A stretch of 64,000 bases of DNA from an uncultured Chloroflexota bacterium. GTDB taxonomy: Bacteria > Chloroflexota > Limnocylindria > Limnocylindrales > CSP1-4. Location: the NCBI GenBank assembly GCA_903822495.1, contig CAIJPD010000018.1, positions 1-64,000 of the forward strand, written 5' to 3'. The translations under genes were made by a program, and so were the position numbers. Of the stretch, positions 34,310 through 43,144 are shown piece after piece (the first letter of the stretch is position 1; every line of letters starts with the position of its first letter). The notes under the pieces are model-generated. The model was given only the letters and a program-made list of their open reading frames with translations. It did not search any database and was not told the origin of the DNA.

Positions 34310-35689
34310 ATGAGCCAGTACGACATCGTCATCCGGGGCGGCACCGTGGTCACCAACACGGGCCGCTTCCTCGCGGACGTGGCCATCGCCGGCGAGCAGA
34401 TCGCCGCGATCGTGGCCCCGGGCACGGCGCTCGACGCCGCCCGGACCATCGACGCCGCGGGCAAGCACATCATCCCCGGCGCGGTGGACGTCCACTCCCA
34501 CCACCGGGAGCCGGGCTTCACCCACAAGGAAGACATCATCTCCGTCATGCAGGCCTGCGCGGCCGGCGGCGTGACGACGTCCTTCGCCATGCCCAACGTC
34601 CAGCCGCCCCCCAACACCGTCGCGATCCTGGACTCGATGATCGAGCTCTACAACTCCAAGTCGATCATCGACTGGAACATCAACCCCGCCGGCACCCTGC
34701 CGGAGGAGATCCCGGGCCTGGCCACGCGCGGCATCGCGGCGTTCAAGGTCTTCATGGTGGTCGACACGGGGCGCAGCTACCCGCACATGCCGGGCATCGG
34801 CGTCCATGACCACGGCAAGCTGCTCGAGATCTTCGAGACCATCGCGCCCACGGGCGTGCCGCTCATGGTCCACCCGCACGACCAGCAGCTGATGTCGTAC
34901 ATCGAGAAGACGTTCTGGGACCGCGGCGAGCACGACGCGCAGGCCTACGCCAAGGCTTACGCCGCCTACGACGGCATCATCTGGGACACCGCCTGCGCCC
35001 TGCTCCTCCGCCTGCAGAAGGCCACCGGGACCCCGCTCCATCTCCTGCACACGCAGTCGATCGGCGTGATCGAGCAGCTCCGCCGGGCCCGCGCGGCCGG
35101 CCAGGACGTCAGCGCCGAGCTGAACCCGTGGGCGCTGTTCATGGGCAACGACTGGAACAACATCGTCCGCCTGGGCTCGTACGCGCTCAGCTACTACGTC
35201 CCGGAGAAGAACACGCAGCCCCTGTGGGACGCGCTCGAGGACGGGACGATCGACATCATCAGCACGGACCACGGCCCCCACACCAAGGAAGAGAAGGAGC
35301 CGGGCTGGACCGACGGCTGGAAGGCCCACACGGGCACGCCGGCCGCCCAGTTCTACGTCCCGATGTTCCTCGGCGCCGCCGTGGACGGCAAGATCTCGCT
35401 GGAGCGAGTCGTCGACCTGGTCGCCACCCAGCCGGCCAAGCGCTTTGGCCTGGGCCAGAAGGGCCGCATCGAGGTCGGCTGCGACGCCGACATCGCCATC
35501 GCCAACCTCGACACCACGGTCGAGATCCGCGACGAGGTCGTCCTCTCCAAGATCGGCTACACCCCGTACGCCGGACAGACGATGCACGCCGAGATCGAGA
35601 CCACCCTGGTCCGCGGCAGGGTCGTCTACGAGGGCGGCAAGGTCGTCGGCCAGCCGGGCTGGGGCCGCCAGGCCCGCCCGACGGCGTAG
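34310..35689 (+). CDS. Cyclic amidohydrolase (dihydroorotase/hydantoinase superfamily, second copy)
   Basis: 459-residue paralogue of the enzyme at 18313, with the full metal site: H62 and H64 in DVHSHHREPGF, carboxylated lysine K146 in FKVFM, H188 in LMVHPH, H247 in LHLLHTQ and D320 in ISTDHGPH. Conserved blocks such as GRSYPHMPG and EEKEPGWTD occur in both copies, so they likely act on similar rings. Downstream genes encode a flavin/F420-type oxidoreductase, an imino-acid-type dehydrogenase and two M20 hydrolases, which fits oxidation, ring opening and removal of an N-acyl or N-carbamoyl group. No known enzyme name can be assigned. A 10-bp hairpin follows the stop. Confidence 0.9.
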   Translation: MSQYDIVIRGGTVVTNTGRFLADVAIAGEQIAAIVAPGTALDAARTIDAAGKHIIPGAVDVHSHHREPGFTHKEDIISVMQACAAGGVTTSFAMPNVQPPPNTVAILDSMIELYNSKSIIDWNINPAGTLPEEIPGLATRGIAAFKVFMVVDTGRSYPHMPGIGVHDHGKLLEIFETIAPTGVPLMVHPHDQQLMSYIEKTFWDRGEHDAQAYAKAYAAYDGIIWDTACALLLRLQKATGTPLHLLHTQSIGVIEQLRRARAAGQDVSAELNPWALFMGNDWNNIVRLGSYALSYYVPEKNTQPLWDALEDGTIDIISTDHGPHTKEEKEPGWTDGWKAHTGTPAAQFYVPMFLGAAVDGKISLERVVDLVATQPAKRFGLGQKGRIEVGCDADIAIANLDTTVEIRDEVVLSKIGYTPYAGQTMHAEIETTLVRGRVVYEGGKVVGQPGWGRQARPTA

Positions 35690-35707
35690 CCCACCACCGG
35701 AATCCGT

Positions 35708-35730
35708 GCCGGGCGGCGTCGCCGCCCGGC
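35708..35730 (+). terminator. Perfect 10-bp hairpin after the cyclic amidohydrolase gene
   Basis: GCCGGGCGGC and GCCGCCCGGC pair perfectly around a 3-base loop, without a U-tract. It may stabilise mRNA or cause partial termination before the oxidoreductase gene. Confidence 0.4.
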
Positions 35731-35798
35731 GATCGGGCGACAGGGTCGCCCAGCCAACTCAACCGGCAGCCACCAGAGACAAGGAGTACCCACAGGAC

Positions 35799-36773
35799 AT
35801 GACCCGCTTCGGGCTTCTGCTTCCGCACTTCGGCGTCGAGGCCGACCAGGACATGCTGGTCGAAGGCGCCCAGCTGGCCGACCGCCTCGGCTTCGACTCC
35901 ATCTGGGTCCGTGACCACCTGGTCTTCCATCCCCACGGGATGGAGGGCACGGACCGCACGTTCATCGAGCCCTTCCTGACCCTCGCCTACCTCGCCGCCA
36001 AGACCGAGCGCATCGGCCTCGGCGCGGCCACCATCATCCCGTTCCGCCACCCCATCCTGACGGCGTACATGACCGCGTCGATGTCGTGGCTCACCCGCCG
36101 CCGCTTCGACCTGGGCGTCGGGTCCGGCACGTTCCAGCACGAGTTCGACGTCATCGCGCAGGGCCACATCAACCGGCCCGAGATGATGAAGGAGCAGGTC
36201 CAGATCGCCCGCGAGCTGTGGACCGGCAACAGCACCGAGTGGCACAGCGACCTGTACGACTTCAAGGACGTTGACCTGAAGCCGCAGCCGCTCTTCGACG
36301 TGCCGGTCTGGTGGGGCGGCGCGACGCCGGCCTCCGCGCGCCTCGCGGTCGAGTTCTGCCAGGGCTGGCTCCCGGGGCGCATCACCTTCCCCACGTACGA
36401 GCTGCGGGTCAACAAGATTCGCCAGATGTGCGAGGAGCAGGGCAAGCCGATGATCTGGACTGGCGCCGTGCCGGTCACCAGCATCGACGACTCCTTCGAG
36501 GCCGCCTGCAACCGGATGAACATCCCCGGCCTGATCGACAACGCCAACCACTCCAAGTGGTGGGTGAAGCCCGAGGGCGGCAAGTTCACCACGATGGAGG
36601 AGCTCGACGGCTCCATCCTCGCGGGTAACCCCGACGACATCGTCCGGGGCGTCAAGCGCTACCAGGAGATCGGCACCGACCTGCTGATCTTCGATTTCCG
36701 GATGCGCTTCCCCGACTGGATCGAGCAGATCAAGATCCTGGCCAAGGACGTCCTGCCCCGGGTCAGCAAGTAA
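35799..36773 (+). CDS. LLM-class flavin/F420-dependent oxidoreductase
   Basis: 324-residue luciferase-like (LLM) TIM-barrel oxidoreductase that binds FMN or F420. Family landmarks are MTRFGLLLPHFG at the start, LADRLGFDSIWVRDH (residues 29-43), RIGLGAATIIPFRHP and RRRFDLGVGSG. The C-terminal SILAGNPDDIVRGV is the usual family ending. The upstream cyclic amidohydrolase and the downstream OCD-like gene put it inside a ring-degradation-type operon, where LLM monooxygenases such as RutA open pyrimidines; that parallel is only by fold. AAGGAG lies 12 bases before the ATG, somewhat far. A strong GCAA-loop terminator follows. Confidence 0.88.
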   Translation: MTRFGLLLPHFGVEADQDMLVEGAQLADRLGFDSIWVRDHLVFHPHGMEGTDRTFIEPFLTLAYLAAKTERIGLGAATIIPFRHPILTAYMTASMSWLTRRRFDLGVGSGTFQHEFDVIAQGHINRPEMMKEQVQIARELWTGNSTEWHSDLYDFKDVDLKPQPLFDVPVWWGGATPASARLAVEFCQGWLPGRITFPTYELRVNKIRQMCEEQGKPMIWTGAVPVTSIDDSFEAACNRMNIPGLIDNANHSKWWVKPEGGKFTTMEELDGSILAGNPDDIVRGVKRYQEIGTDLLIFDFRMRFPDWIEQIKILAKDVLPRVSK

Positions 36774-36786
36774 CACCGCTCGCCGG

Positions 36787-36814
36787 ACGGGCCGGGTCGC
36801 AAGACCCGGCCCGT
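36787..36814 (+). terminator. Intrinsic terminator with GCAA tetraloop
   Basis: A perfect 12-bp stem (ACGGGCCGGGTC / GACCCGGCCCGT) closes a GCAA tetraloop and is followed by TTGCTT. It is one of the clearest terminators in the window. Confidence 0.75.
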
Positions 36815-36885
36815 TTGCTTCCCGGCCCCGCCCGGCGGGCCGACTCAACCGCACCCGGGTCCCCGTCCCGGATACAGGAGACACC

Positions 36886-37875
36886 ATGGCGCAGGGTCCC
36901 GTTCTTCTGACCGCCGCGGACTGCCAGCGGCTCCTGAGCCACCTGGACGTGGTGGCTCAGATCGAGCAGGCACTGGCCTGGGATGCCGCCGGGACCATCC
37001 ACTGGCCCGCCCCGCGCAGCCTCAACATCGCCCCTGACAAGTGGGGCAACGACTACCACGTGAAGATGTGCGTGCTCGAATCGGTGCCGGTCGGCGGGAT
37101 CCGCGTGGTCTCCCACCCGCTGGACGAATCCTCGCCCGTCAACACCCGGCTCATCCTCCTGGTCGACCCCACCACCGCCTGGCCGCTCGCCCTCATCGAC
37201 GAGAGCTGGAGCTACGTGCAACGGACCGTGGGCAGCATCGCCATGGCCGCCCGCAAGCTCGCCAACGACGACGCCTCCACCCTGGCGATCGTGGGTGCCG
37301 GCCGCCTGGCCCGCACCGCCGCCGAGTACTACTCGCGGCTCTTCAACCTCAAGGAGATCCGGGTGGCCTCCCGGACCGCCTCCAAGCGCGAGCAGGTCGT
37401 GGCCGAGATGGCCGCGAAGCTGGGCCTCCCGGTCCGGTCCGCCGCCTCGATCGAGGATGCGGTACGCGGCGCCGACCTGGTCCTGACCGCCACCTCCGCC
37501 ACCGAGGCCCTCCTCGAGGAATCGTGGATCGCCCCCGGCGCCGTGGTGGCGTGCGTCGGCACCGCCGAGCCCGGCAGGGAGCTCCTCGAGAAGGCGGACC
37601 TGTTCGTGGTCGACAACCGCGACCAGCTGAAGAAGGAGTTGATCGCCGAGTACGGCGAGGGCTCGCCCGACTGGATCGACGCCACCGTCCTCGAGATCGT
37701 GACCGGCCAGCACCCCGGGCGCACCGGCCGCGACCAGCGCGCGGTCCTCGTCACGGAGGGCATCGCCAGCCAGGACATCGCGCTTGCCTGGCTCGCCTAC
37801 CAGCGGGCCCTGGCCGAGGGCACCGGCCTGGAGCTCCCGATCGGGGCCGCCGCCCCCGCGCTCCGGCAGCCGTAG
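36886..37875 (+). CDS. Ornithine cyclodeaminase / mu-crystallin family protein
   Basis: 329 residues, the normal length of the OCD/mu-crystallin family. The NAD(P)-binding motif LAIVGAGRLARTAAEYY lies near residues 131-147, followed by LVLTATSATEALLEESWI typical of the family. The substrate side has HVKMCVLESVPVGGIRVV. The cofactor-dependent reaction may be imino-acid reduction or deamination. ACAGGAGACACC directly precedes the ATG. It differs strongly from the longer OCD-like protein at 10275, so the two are not recent duplicates. Confidence 0.87.
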   Translation: MAQGPVLLTAADCQRLLSHLDVVAQIEQALAWDAAGTIHWPAPRSLNIAPDKWGNDYHVKMCVLESVPVGGIRVVSHPLDESSPVNTRLILLVDPTTAWPLALIDESWSYVQRTVGSIAMAARKLANDDASTLAIVGAGRLARTAAEYYSRLFNLKEIRVASRTASKREQVVAEMAAKLGLPVRSAASIEDAVRGADLVLTATSATEALLEESWIAPGAVVACVGTAEPGRELLEKADLFVVDNRDQLKKELIAEYGEGSPDWIDATVLEIVTGQHPGRTGRDQRAVLVTEGIASQDIALAWLAYQRALAEGTGLELPIGAAAPALRQP

Positions 37876-37987
37876 CCTCACGGCCATCGCCCGGGCGCCC
37901 CGCAGGCGCCGTCCCACAACCGCCTCGCCACAACCGCCGCGTCGCCTCCGATCCGCCCCAACCGGACGCACATGAAGGGAACCCACC

Positions 37988-39283
37988 ATGGTCGACCAGG
38001 AGCTCGCCAAGCAGGTCCTCGCCCAGATCGACCGCGACGAGATCGCGCAGCTTGGCTGCGACCTGACCGACATCCCCAGCCCGACCGGGCAGGAGAAGGC
38101 GGTCTCCGACTTCGTCGTCGGCTGGTTCAAGGCCAACGGGATCCGGGGGATCAGCCAGGAGATCGCGCCCGGCCGGCCCAACGCGGTGGGGATCGTCAAG
38201 GGCGACGGCAGCGGCCTCTCGCTCCAGTTCAACGGCCACCTCGACACCAGCTACGTCGGCGGCCCCGAGGACTTCCGGATCCTCCACGAGAGCGAGGCCG
38301 AGCCCGACGAGATGATGCGCGGCAGCATCGTCGGCGATGAGGTCCACGGCCTGGGCATCGGCAACATGAAGTGCGGCGTCGCCAGCATCATGATGGCCGG
38401 CAAGGCGATCGTGAAGGCCGGGGTGAAGCTCAAGGGCGACCTGATCCTGGCCGGCACGGTGGGCGAGATCTCGCGCACGCCGATCAACGAGTTCCAGGGC
38501 CAGGAGTACCGCGGCGAGGGCGTGGGCACCCGCCACCTGGTGACCCACGGCTTCCACACCGACTACGCCGTCTGCTGCGACGGCTCGGACATGAACATCG
38601 TCTGGGCGCAGAACGGCGTGGTCCAGATGAAGGTCACCGTCTTCGGCAAGCCCGAGGCGGCCTGGGGCTCGGATCGCTCCAAGTCCAGGATGGATGAGCT
38701 CAACGCCATCATCAAGATGACCAAGGTCATCGGGGCGATCGAGCGCTGGGCCGAGGGCTTCGAGCGCCGCCACGTCTACCAGAGCCAGACCGGCCCCCTC
38801 CTCCCCAAGGTCAACGTCGGCGCCATCCAGGGCGGCGCGCCCTACCGGCCCAACTACTACGCGGGCTGGTGCTCGATCTACGTCGATGTCCGGATCCCCC
38901 CGAAGGTCCGGCCCGTCACGGTCAAGTACGAGATGGAGCAGACCCTCAACGAGCTGGGCATGCGCTACGAGCTGGACGTCTACAAGGCCCTGCTGGGACA
39001 CGAGGGCGTCAACGTGGAGCCGCTGGTGGAGGCCGCCAACGAGGGAAACAAGTTCCTCTGGGGCAAGCCCATCGAGCACGAGGGCTCGGCCCGTGCCAGC
39101 ATCTGGACGGACACCAACATCTACAACGAGCTGGGCATCCCGTCCGTGAAGATCGGGCCGCGCGGGTTCCGGATCGGGCCGCGCGCCGAGGCGGTCAAGA
39201 TCGACGAGATGGTGAAGGGCGCGCAGCTGTACGCGATGATGATCCTGGACATCTGCATGCGCGAGCGGAACGCGGCGCGCTGA
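37988..39283 (+). CDS. M20 family metallopeptidase/amidohydrolase with altered metal site
   Basis: 431 residues of the M20 (ArgE/DapE/CPG2/carbamoylase) family, which hydrolyses N-acyl, N-carbamoyl or peptide bonds with two zinc ions. The first motif is intact (FNGHLDTS, H84 and D86). The bridging aspartate of the G-x-G-x2-D-M-K-G motif is asparagine N126 in GLGIGNMKCG. The E-E pair reads G-E (E160 in VGEISR), and near the C-terminus IGPRAEAVKI has no histidine where one is expected. A paralogue at 40610 shares the first two changes. It may bind a single metal or be non-catalytic. AAGGGAACCCACC precedes the ATG. Confidence 0.82.
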   Translation: MVDQELAKQVLAQIDRDEIAQLGCDLTDIPSPTGQEKAVSDFVVGWFKANGIRGISQEIAPGRPNAVGIVKGDGSGLSLQFNGHLDTSYVGGPEDFRILHESEAEPDEMMRGSIVGDEVHGLGIGNMKCGVASIMMAGKAIVKAGVKLKGDLILAGTVGEISRTPINEFQGQEYRGEGVGTRHLVTHGFHTDYAVCCDGSDMNIVWAQNGVVQMKVTVFGKPEAAWGSDRSKSRMDELNAIIKMTKVIGAIERWAEGFERRHVYQSQTGPLLPKVNVGAIQGGAPYRPNYYAGWCSIYVDVRIPPKVRPVTVKYEMEQTLNELGMRYELDVYKALLGHEGVNVEPLVEAANEGNKFLWGKPIEHEGSARASIWTDTNIYNELGIPSVKIGPRGFRIGPRAEAVKIDEMVKGAQLYAMMILDICMRERNAAR

Positions 39284-39362
39284 CACGACCGCGCCGCCCC
39301 CTCCCACCATCCAGCCGCTGCCTGCGCCCCCCGGCCCCGGCAGCGGTTCGCGGCCCCCAGCG

Positions 39363-40595
39363 GTGACGACCTCGAGCGGCTTCGGCGGGATCCCCCGTGA
39401 CTCCCTCCTGCTCGGGATCTCCACCTTCGCGTTCATCGCCGCCACCAACATCCTGACCCCGCTCCTCCCGGAGGTGCGGGACGAGTTCGGGGTGAGCATC
39501 GCCACGGCGGGCCTGATCGTGGGCTCGTACGGGCTGGCGCGCCTGCTGATCGACCTGCCGGCGGGGTTCCTCGCCGACCGCGTCGGGCACCGCCGAATCA
39601 GCATCATCGCCGTGATCCTGCTGGTCGCCAGCAGCCTCCTGGGCTGGGCCGCGACGAGCGTTGAGATGCTGATCGCCTCCCGCGTCGTGAGCGGCATCGC
39701 CGCCGGCACCCTGGGCACCGTCCAGGTCGCGGCGCTCGCGGCCACGGCCACCGGCCCGGCACGCGGCCGGATCATGAGCGTCTTTGGCCTGGCCAACAAC
39801 GCCGGGATCGCCGTCTACCCGCTCCTGGGCGGCGTCATCGGCGCCGTCTGGGGCTGGCGCCCCACGTTCCTGGTGACGGCCGTCCTCGCCGTGGTCGCCG
39901 GGGTGGTCCTGCTGGGGATCCTGTCGCGGCTCCAGCTGGGGCACGGCTCGGCGCGGGGCGGCGGCTCGGACCCCGAGCTGGTCCTGGAGGGCCCCGCGAA
40001 GACCCGGGCGTCGTTCGCCATCAACTTCGGGGTGGTGGCGATGATGGTCCACCGGGCGGGGGTGCGGAACACCATCCTCCCGCTGTATGCCGCCACCGTC
40101 CTGGGGCTGTCGGGCGTGAACATCGCCACGGCCCTCGCGTTCATGGCGGTCAGCGGGCTCCTGGTGGCCACGCCCGGCGGGATGGCGGGCGACCGGTTCG
40201 GCCGACGACGCGTGATCGTCACGGGCCTGATCGCCATCGCGGCCGGGGATCTCGCCCTCATCCTCACCCACGACCTGGTCACCTTCCTGCTGGTCGCGGG
40301 CCTGGTGGGCTTCGGCGACTTCTTCACGGCCAGCCAGACGGCGCTCCTGACGGAGATCGTCCCGGCGGCCGAGCGGACCCGGACCCTGAGCGGCTATCGT
40401 TTCGCATCTGACCTCGGGGCCATGATCGGCCCGATCATCCTCGCGGCCGTCATGGACACGGCCGACACCCGGACCGCGCTCATCCTTGCGGTGGCGATCC
40501 TGGTGACGGCGGCGACCCTGACCTATACGTTCGTCCCAAGCCGCGTCGATGCCCTGCGCATCCGGCGTGCAAGCAGCAAGGCCACGCAAGCCTGA
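39363..40595 (+). CDS. MFS transporter
   Basis: 410 residues with about 12 hydrophobic segments. The loop after helix 2 reads GFLADRVGHRRIS (motif A), repeated in the second half as GGMAGDRFGRRRVIV. The N-terminus TNILTPLLPEVRDEFGVS and EIVPAAERTRTLSGYRFASDLGAMIGP are typical of small drug/sugar-type carriers. It starts with GTG and lies between the two M20 genes, ending 14 bases before the second one. It could import the substrate or export a product of the M20 enzymes. Confidence 0.87.
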   Translation: MTTSSGFGGIPRDSLLLGISTFAFIAATNILTPLLPEVRDEFGVSIATAGLIVGSYGLARLLIDLPAGFLADRVGHRRISIIAVILLVASSLLGWAATSVEMLIASRVVSGIAAGTLGTVQVAALAATATGPARGRIMSVFGLANNAGIAVYPLLGGVIGAVWGWRPTFLVTAVLAVVAGVVLLGILSRLQLGHGSARGGGSDPELVLEGPAKTRASFAINFGVVAMMVHRAGVRNTILPLYAATVLGLSGVNIATALAFMAVSGLLVATPGGMAGDRFGRRRVIVTGLIAIAAGDLALILTHDLVTFLLVAGLVGFGDFFTASQTALLTEIVPAAERTRTLSGYRFASDLGAMIGPIILAAVMDTADTRTALILAVAILVTAATLTYTFVPSRVDALRIRRASSKATQA

Positions 40596-40609
40596 CCAGA
40601 GGAGCCGCC

Positions 40610-41947
40610 GTGAACGCCGACGACGTCGTTGCCAGCATCAATCCGCAAGAGGTCGTTGACCTCGCCCTCGCCCTGGGCAACACCGACAGCCCGACCGGCA
40701 AGGAGGGCGCATCGGGCCAGTTCATCTACGACTGGCTGGAGACCAACGGCTTCAAGCCCAAGAAGTACGCCCTCATCCCCGAGCGGTTCAACGTGGCCGC
40801 CACGGTCAAGGGCTCGGGCGGCGGCTACAACCTGGTCTTCAACTCCCACCTAGACACGTCGCTGGATCCCGACGCCATCTGGTCCGCCAAGGACCCCAAG
40901 GACAAGATCTGGCACTCCGCATGGATCGACGGCGACGACATCTGCGGCGACGGCGTGGTCAATGACAAGGGCCCCATGGCCGCGTTCATGGTCGCCGCCA
41001 AGGCAATCCGTGACGCCGGGTTCCCCCTCAAGGGCGACCTGATCGTCAGCGGCGTCGCCGGGGAGATCAGCCGCGAGCCCATCGACGAGTTCCAGGGCCC
41101 CATGTACCTGTCCAAGGACCTGGGCGCGCGGTTCATGGCCACCCACGGCGTGGTCGGGGACTTCGTCCTCGTCGCCGAGGGGACCGGTTTCGGGATCGTG
41201 GGCGTGGAGCCGGGCAAGGCGCAGTACAAGGTGACCGTCTGGACGGACACCCCGCGCTACTACGACGCCTACCTCCCCCGCCCCACCGGTCTCGCCGATG
41301 CGCCCAACGCCATCGTCCGGACCGCGGCGGTGATCGCCGAGTTCGAGAAGTGGGCGTACGAGTACCGCGTCAACAACACGTACGAAGGCCCCTGGGGCCG
41401 GATCGTCCCCAACGCCTCGATCAACGCGATCCGCTCCGGCTACCCCTACAACATGACGAGCACACCGCAGATCTGCTCGTTCTACGTCAATACCCGGCTC
41501 CTGCCGGGGGCCAGCCCCATCGATTCCAGGATCGAGCTGGAGGCCCTGCTCAAGCGCGTCGGCGTCGAGGGCGAGGTCGAGATCATCCTGTATCGCCCGG
41601 GCTTCGAGGTCCGCGGCGCCGAGGTGTTCATCGACACCATCAAGCGCTGCCACGCCCAGACGTTCCCCAACCCGCCCATGATCGTCGCCGACCCGGTCAC
41701 CTCCATGTGGCGCGACACCAACGCGTTCAACGAGTTGGGCATCCCCGCCCTCTCGTACGCGCCGCGCTCCATCAGCCACGCCTCCAAGAAGTCGTTCAAG
41801 ATCGCGGACCTGGTCGACGCGTCGCGCGTCTACGCCCGGATCGCCATGGACCTGTGCAACCAGGACCGCCCCGCCAAGCTCCCGCTTGGCGCGCACCTCA
41901 ACCGGAACATCGCCGAGACCATCGCGGAGCGCAACAACAAGGGCTAG
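40610..41947 (+). CDS. M20 family metallopeptidase/amidohydrolase with altered metal site (second copy)
   Basis: 445-residue paralogue of the protein at 37988. H80 and D82 in FNSHLDTS are kept. The bridging aspartate is asparagine N119 in GDGVVNDKGPM, and the E-E pair is again G-E in AGEISREPIDEFQG. Unlike the first copy it keeps a late histidine (SISHASKKSF). Both share ISRxPIxEFQG and W-x-DTN-x3-NELGIP blocks. A difference in substrate is suggested by an insert (PRYYDAYLPRPTGL). GAGGAG seven bases before the GTG fixes the start. A terminator hairpin follows the stop. Confidence 0.82.
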   Translation: MNADDVVASINPQEVVDLALALGNTDSPTGKEGASGQFIYDWLETNGFKPKKYALIPERFNVAATVKGSGGGYNLVFNSHLDTSLDPDAIWSAKDPKDKIWHSAWIDGDDICGDGVVNDKGPMAAFMVAAKAIRDAGFPLKGDLIVSGVAGEISREPIDEFQGPMYLSKDLGARFMATHGVVGDFVLVAEGTGFGIVGVEPGKAQYKVTVWTDTPRYYDAYLPRPTGLADAPNAIVRTAAVIAEFEKWAYEYRVNNTYEGPWGRIVPNASINAIRSGYPYNMTSTPQICSFYVNTRLLPGASPIDSRIELEALLKRVGVEGEVEIILYRPGFEVRGAEVFIDTIKRCHAQTFPNPPMIVADPVTSMWRDTNAFNELGIPALSYAPRSISHASKKSFKIADLVDASRVYARIAMDLCNQDRPAKLPLGAHLNRNIAETIAERNNKG

Positions 41948-41958
41948 CGGCCCAATCC

Positions 41959-41984
41959 GATCGGGCCCAGCGACGGGCCCGATC
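41959..41984 (+). terminator. Hairpin terminator after the second M20 gene
   Basis: A perfect 10-bp stem (GATCGGGCCC / GGGCCCGATC) with a 6-base loop, followed by CTCCATTCC. The U-tract is short. Confidence 0.55.
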
Positions 41985-42046
41985 CTCCATTCCGGGCGGT
42001 CACACCATCGGCGGGGCCGCCCCACCACCACCCAGCGAGGTACCGA

Positions 42047-43048
42047 ATGACCCTCAAGCTCGGCTACAAGGCGTCGGCCGAACAGTTCCCGCCCAAGCGG
42101 CTGCTTGACCTGGCCGTCGAGGCCGAGAACGCCGGCTTCGATTCCGTCTGGACCAGCGACCACTTCCAGCCGTGGCGCCACACCGACGGCCACGCGCCCA
42201 ACGCGCTCGTCTGGCTGGGCGCCGCCGCGGCGGCGACCAAGCGGGTCACGCTGGGCACCAGCGTCCTCACGCCGTCGTTCCGCTACAACCCCGCGATCGT
42301 CGCGCAGGCGTTCGCCACCCTGGGCTGCCTGGCCGAGGGCCGGGTCATCCTGGGCGTGGGCACCGGCGAGTCGATGAACGAGGTGCCGGTCGGCGTCACC
42401 TGGCCGGACCAGAGCGAGCGCTTCGCGCGCCTGCGCGAGAGCATCACGCTCATCAAGCAGCTCTTCCGCGAGGAGTTCGTCTCCTTCGAGGGCGACTACT
42501 TCCACACCCACAACGCGACGATCTACGACCGCCCCGTGAACGAGGTCCCGGTCTACATCGCGGCCTCCGGACCGGCGGCCGCCCGCCTCGCGGGCCGGAT
42601 CGGCGAGGGCTTCATCTGCACGTCCGGCAAGGGCGCGGAGTTGTACACGGAGACGCTCCTCCCCGCCGTCGTGGAGGGGGCCGAGAAGGCCGGCCGCGAC
42701 CCGAACGCCATCGGGCGGATGATCGAGATGAAGGTGTCCTTCGATCCCGACCATGCCAAGGCGATGGAGGCCACCAAGATCTGGGCGGCACTCGCGCTCC
42801 CCGGCGACGTGAAGATGGGCGTCGAAGACCCGCGCGAGATGGAGCGGCTGGCCATCCAGGCCGAGCCGTACGCCCACAAGCGCTGGCTGGTCTCGTCGGA
42901 TCCCGAGGAGCACGTGGAGCAGATCGCCGCCTACATCGGCTACGGCTTCGACCACCTCGTCTTCCACTTCCCGACCAACGAGCAGGAGGAGGCCGTGGCC
43001 CGCTACGGCCGCGAGATCCTGCCCCGGCTGCGCCAGCGCTTCGGCTAG
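42047..43048 (+). CDS. fgd: F420-dependent glucose-6-phosphate dehydrogenase-like protein
   Basis: 333 residues, strikingly like mycobacterial FGD1, which oxidises glucose 6-phosphate to 6-phosphogluconolactone and reduces coenzyme F420. Shared blocks include LKLGYKASAEQF, SDHFQPWRH, GTSVLTP-FRYNPA, GVGTGES and FICTSGKG-ELYTE. The catalytic residues of FGD1 (E13, H40, W44, E109) correspond to E12, H39, W43 and E108. In the phosphate pocket K198 and R283 correspond to K195 and R279, while K259 is arginine R267. The pocket therefore stays basic, but another phospho-sugar or alcohol substrate is possible. It would supply F420H2 to reductases such as the LLM protein at 35799. The comparison with FGD1 is from memory of its sequence. 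Confidence 0.85.
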   Translation: MTLKLGYKASAEQFPPKRLLDLAVEAENAGFDSVWTSDHFQPWRHTDGHAPNALVWLGAAAAATKRVTLGTSVLTPSFRYNPAIVAQAFATLGCLAEGRVILGVGTGESMNEVPVGVTWPDQSERFARLRESITLIKQLFREEFVSFEGDYFHTHNATIYDRPVNEVPVYIAASGPAAARLAGRIGEGFICTSGKGAELYTETLLPAVVEGAEKAGRDPNAIGRMIEMKVSFDPDHAKAMEATKIWAALALPGDVKMGVEDPREMERLAIQAEPYAHKRWLVSSDPEEHVEQIAAYIGYGFDHLVFHFPTNEQEEAVARYGREILPRLRQRFG

Positions 43049-43055
43049 ATCACCC

Positions 43056-43086
43056 TTGGGGAGGGGTGCTGCATGCCCCTCCCCAA
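43056..43086 (+). terminator. Hairpin after the fgd-like gene
   Basis: TTGGGGAGGGG (43056-43066) pairs with CCCCTCCCCAA (43076-43086) around a 9-base loop, eight bases after the stop codon. Confidence 0.5.
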
Positions 43087-43101
43087 TCCCCTCCCAGTAC
43101 T

Positions 43102-43138
43102 CGAAACGGCGCGGTCCCACGGGGGTCGCGCCGTTTCG
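43102..43138. terminator. Bidirectional terminator between convergent genes
   Basis: A perfect 12-bp stem, CGAAACGGCGCG / CGCGCCGTTTCG, with a 13-base loop, between the fgd-like gene (+) and the DUF1501 gene (-). The A/T at the outer stem gives a short U-run on both strands. Confidence 0.65.
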
Positions 43139-43144
43139 ATTCCG

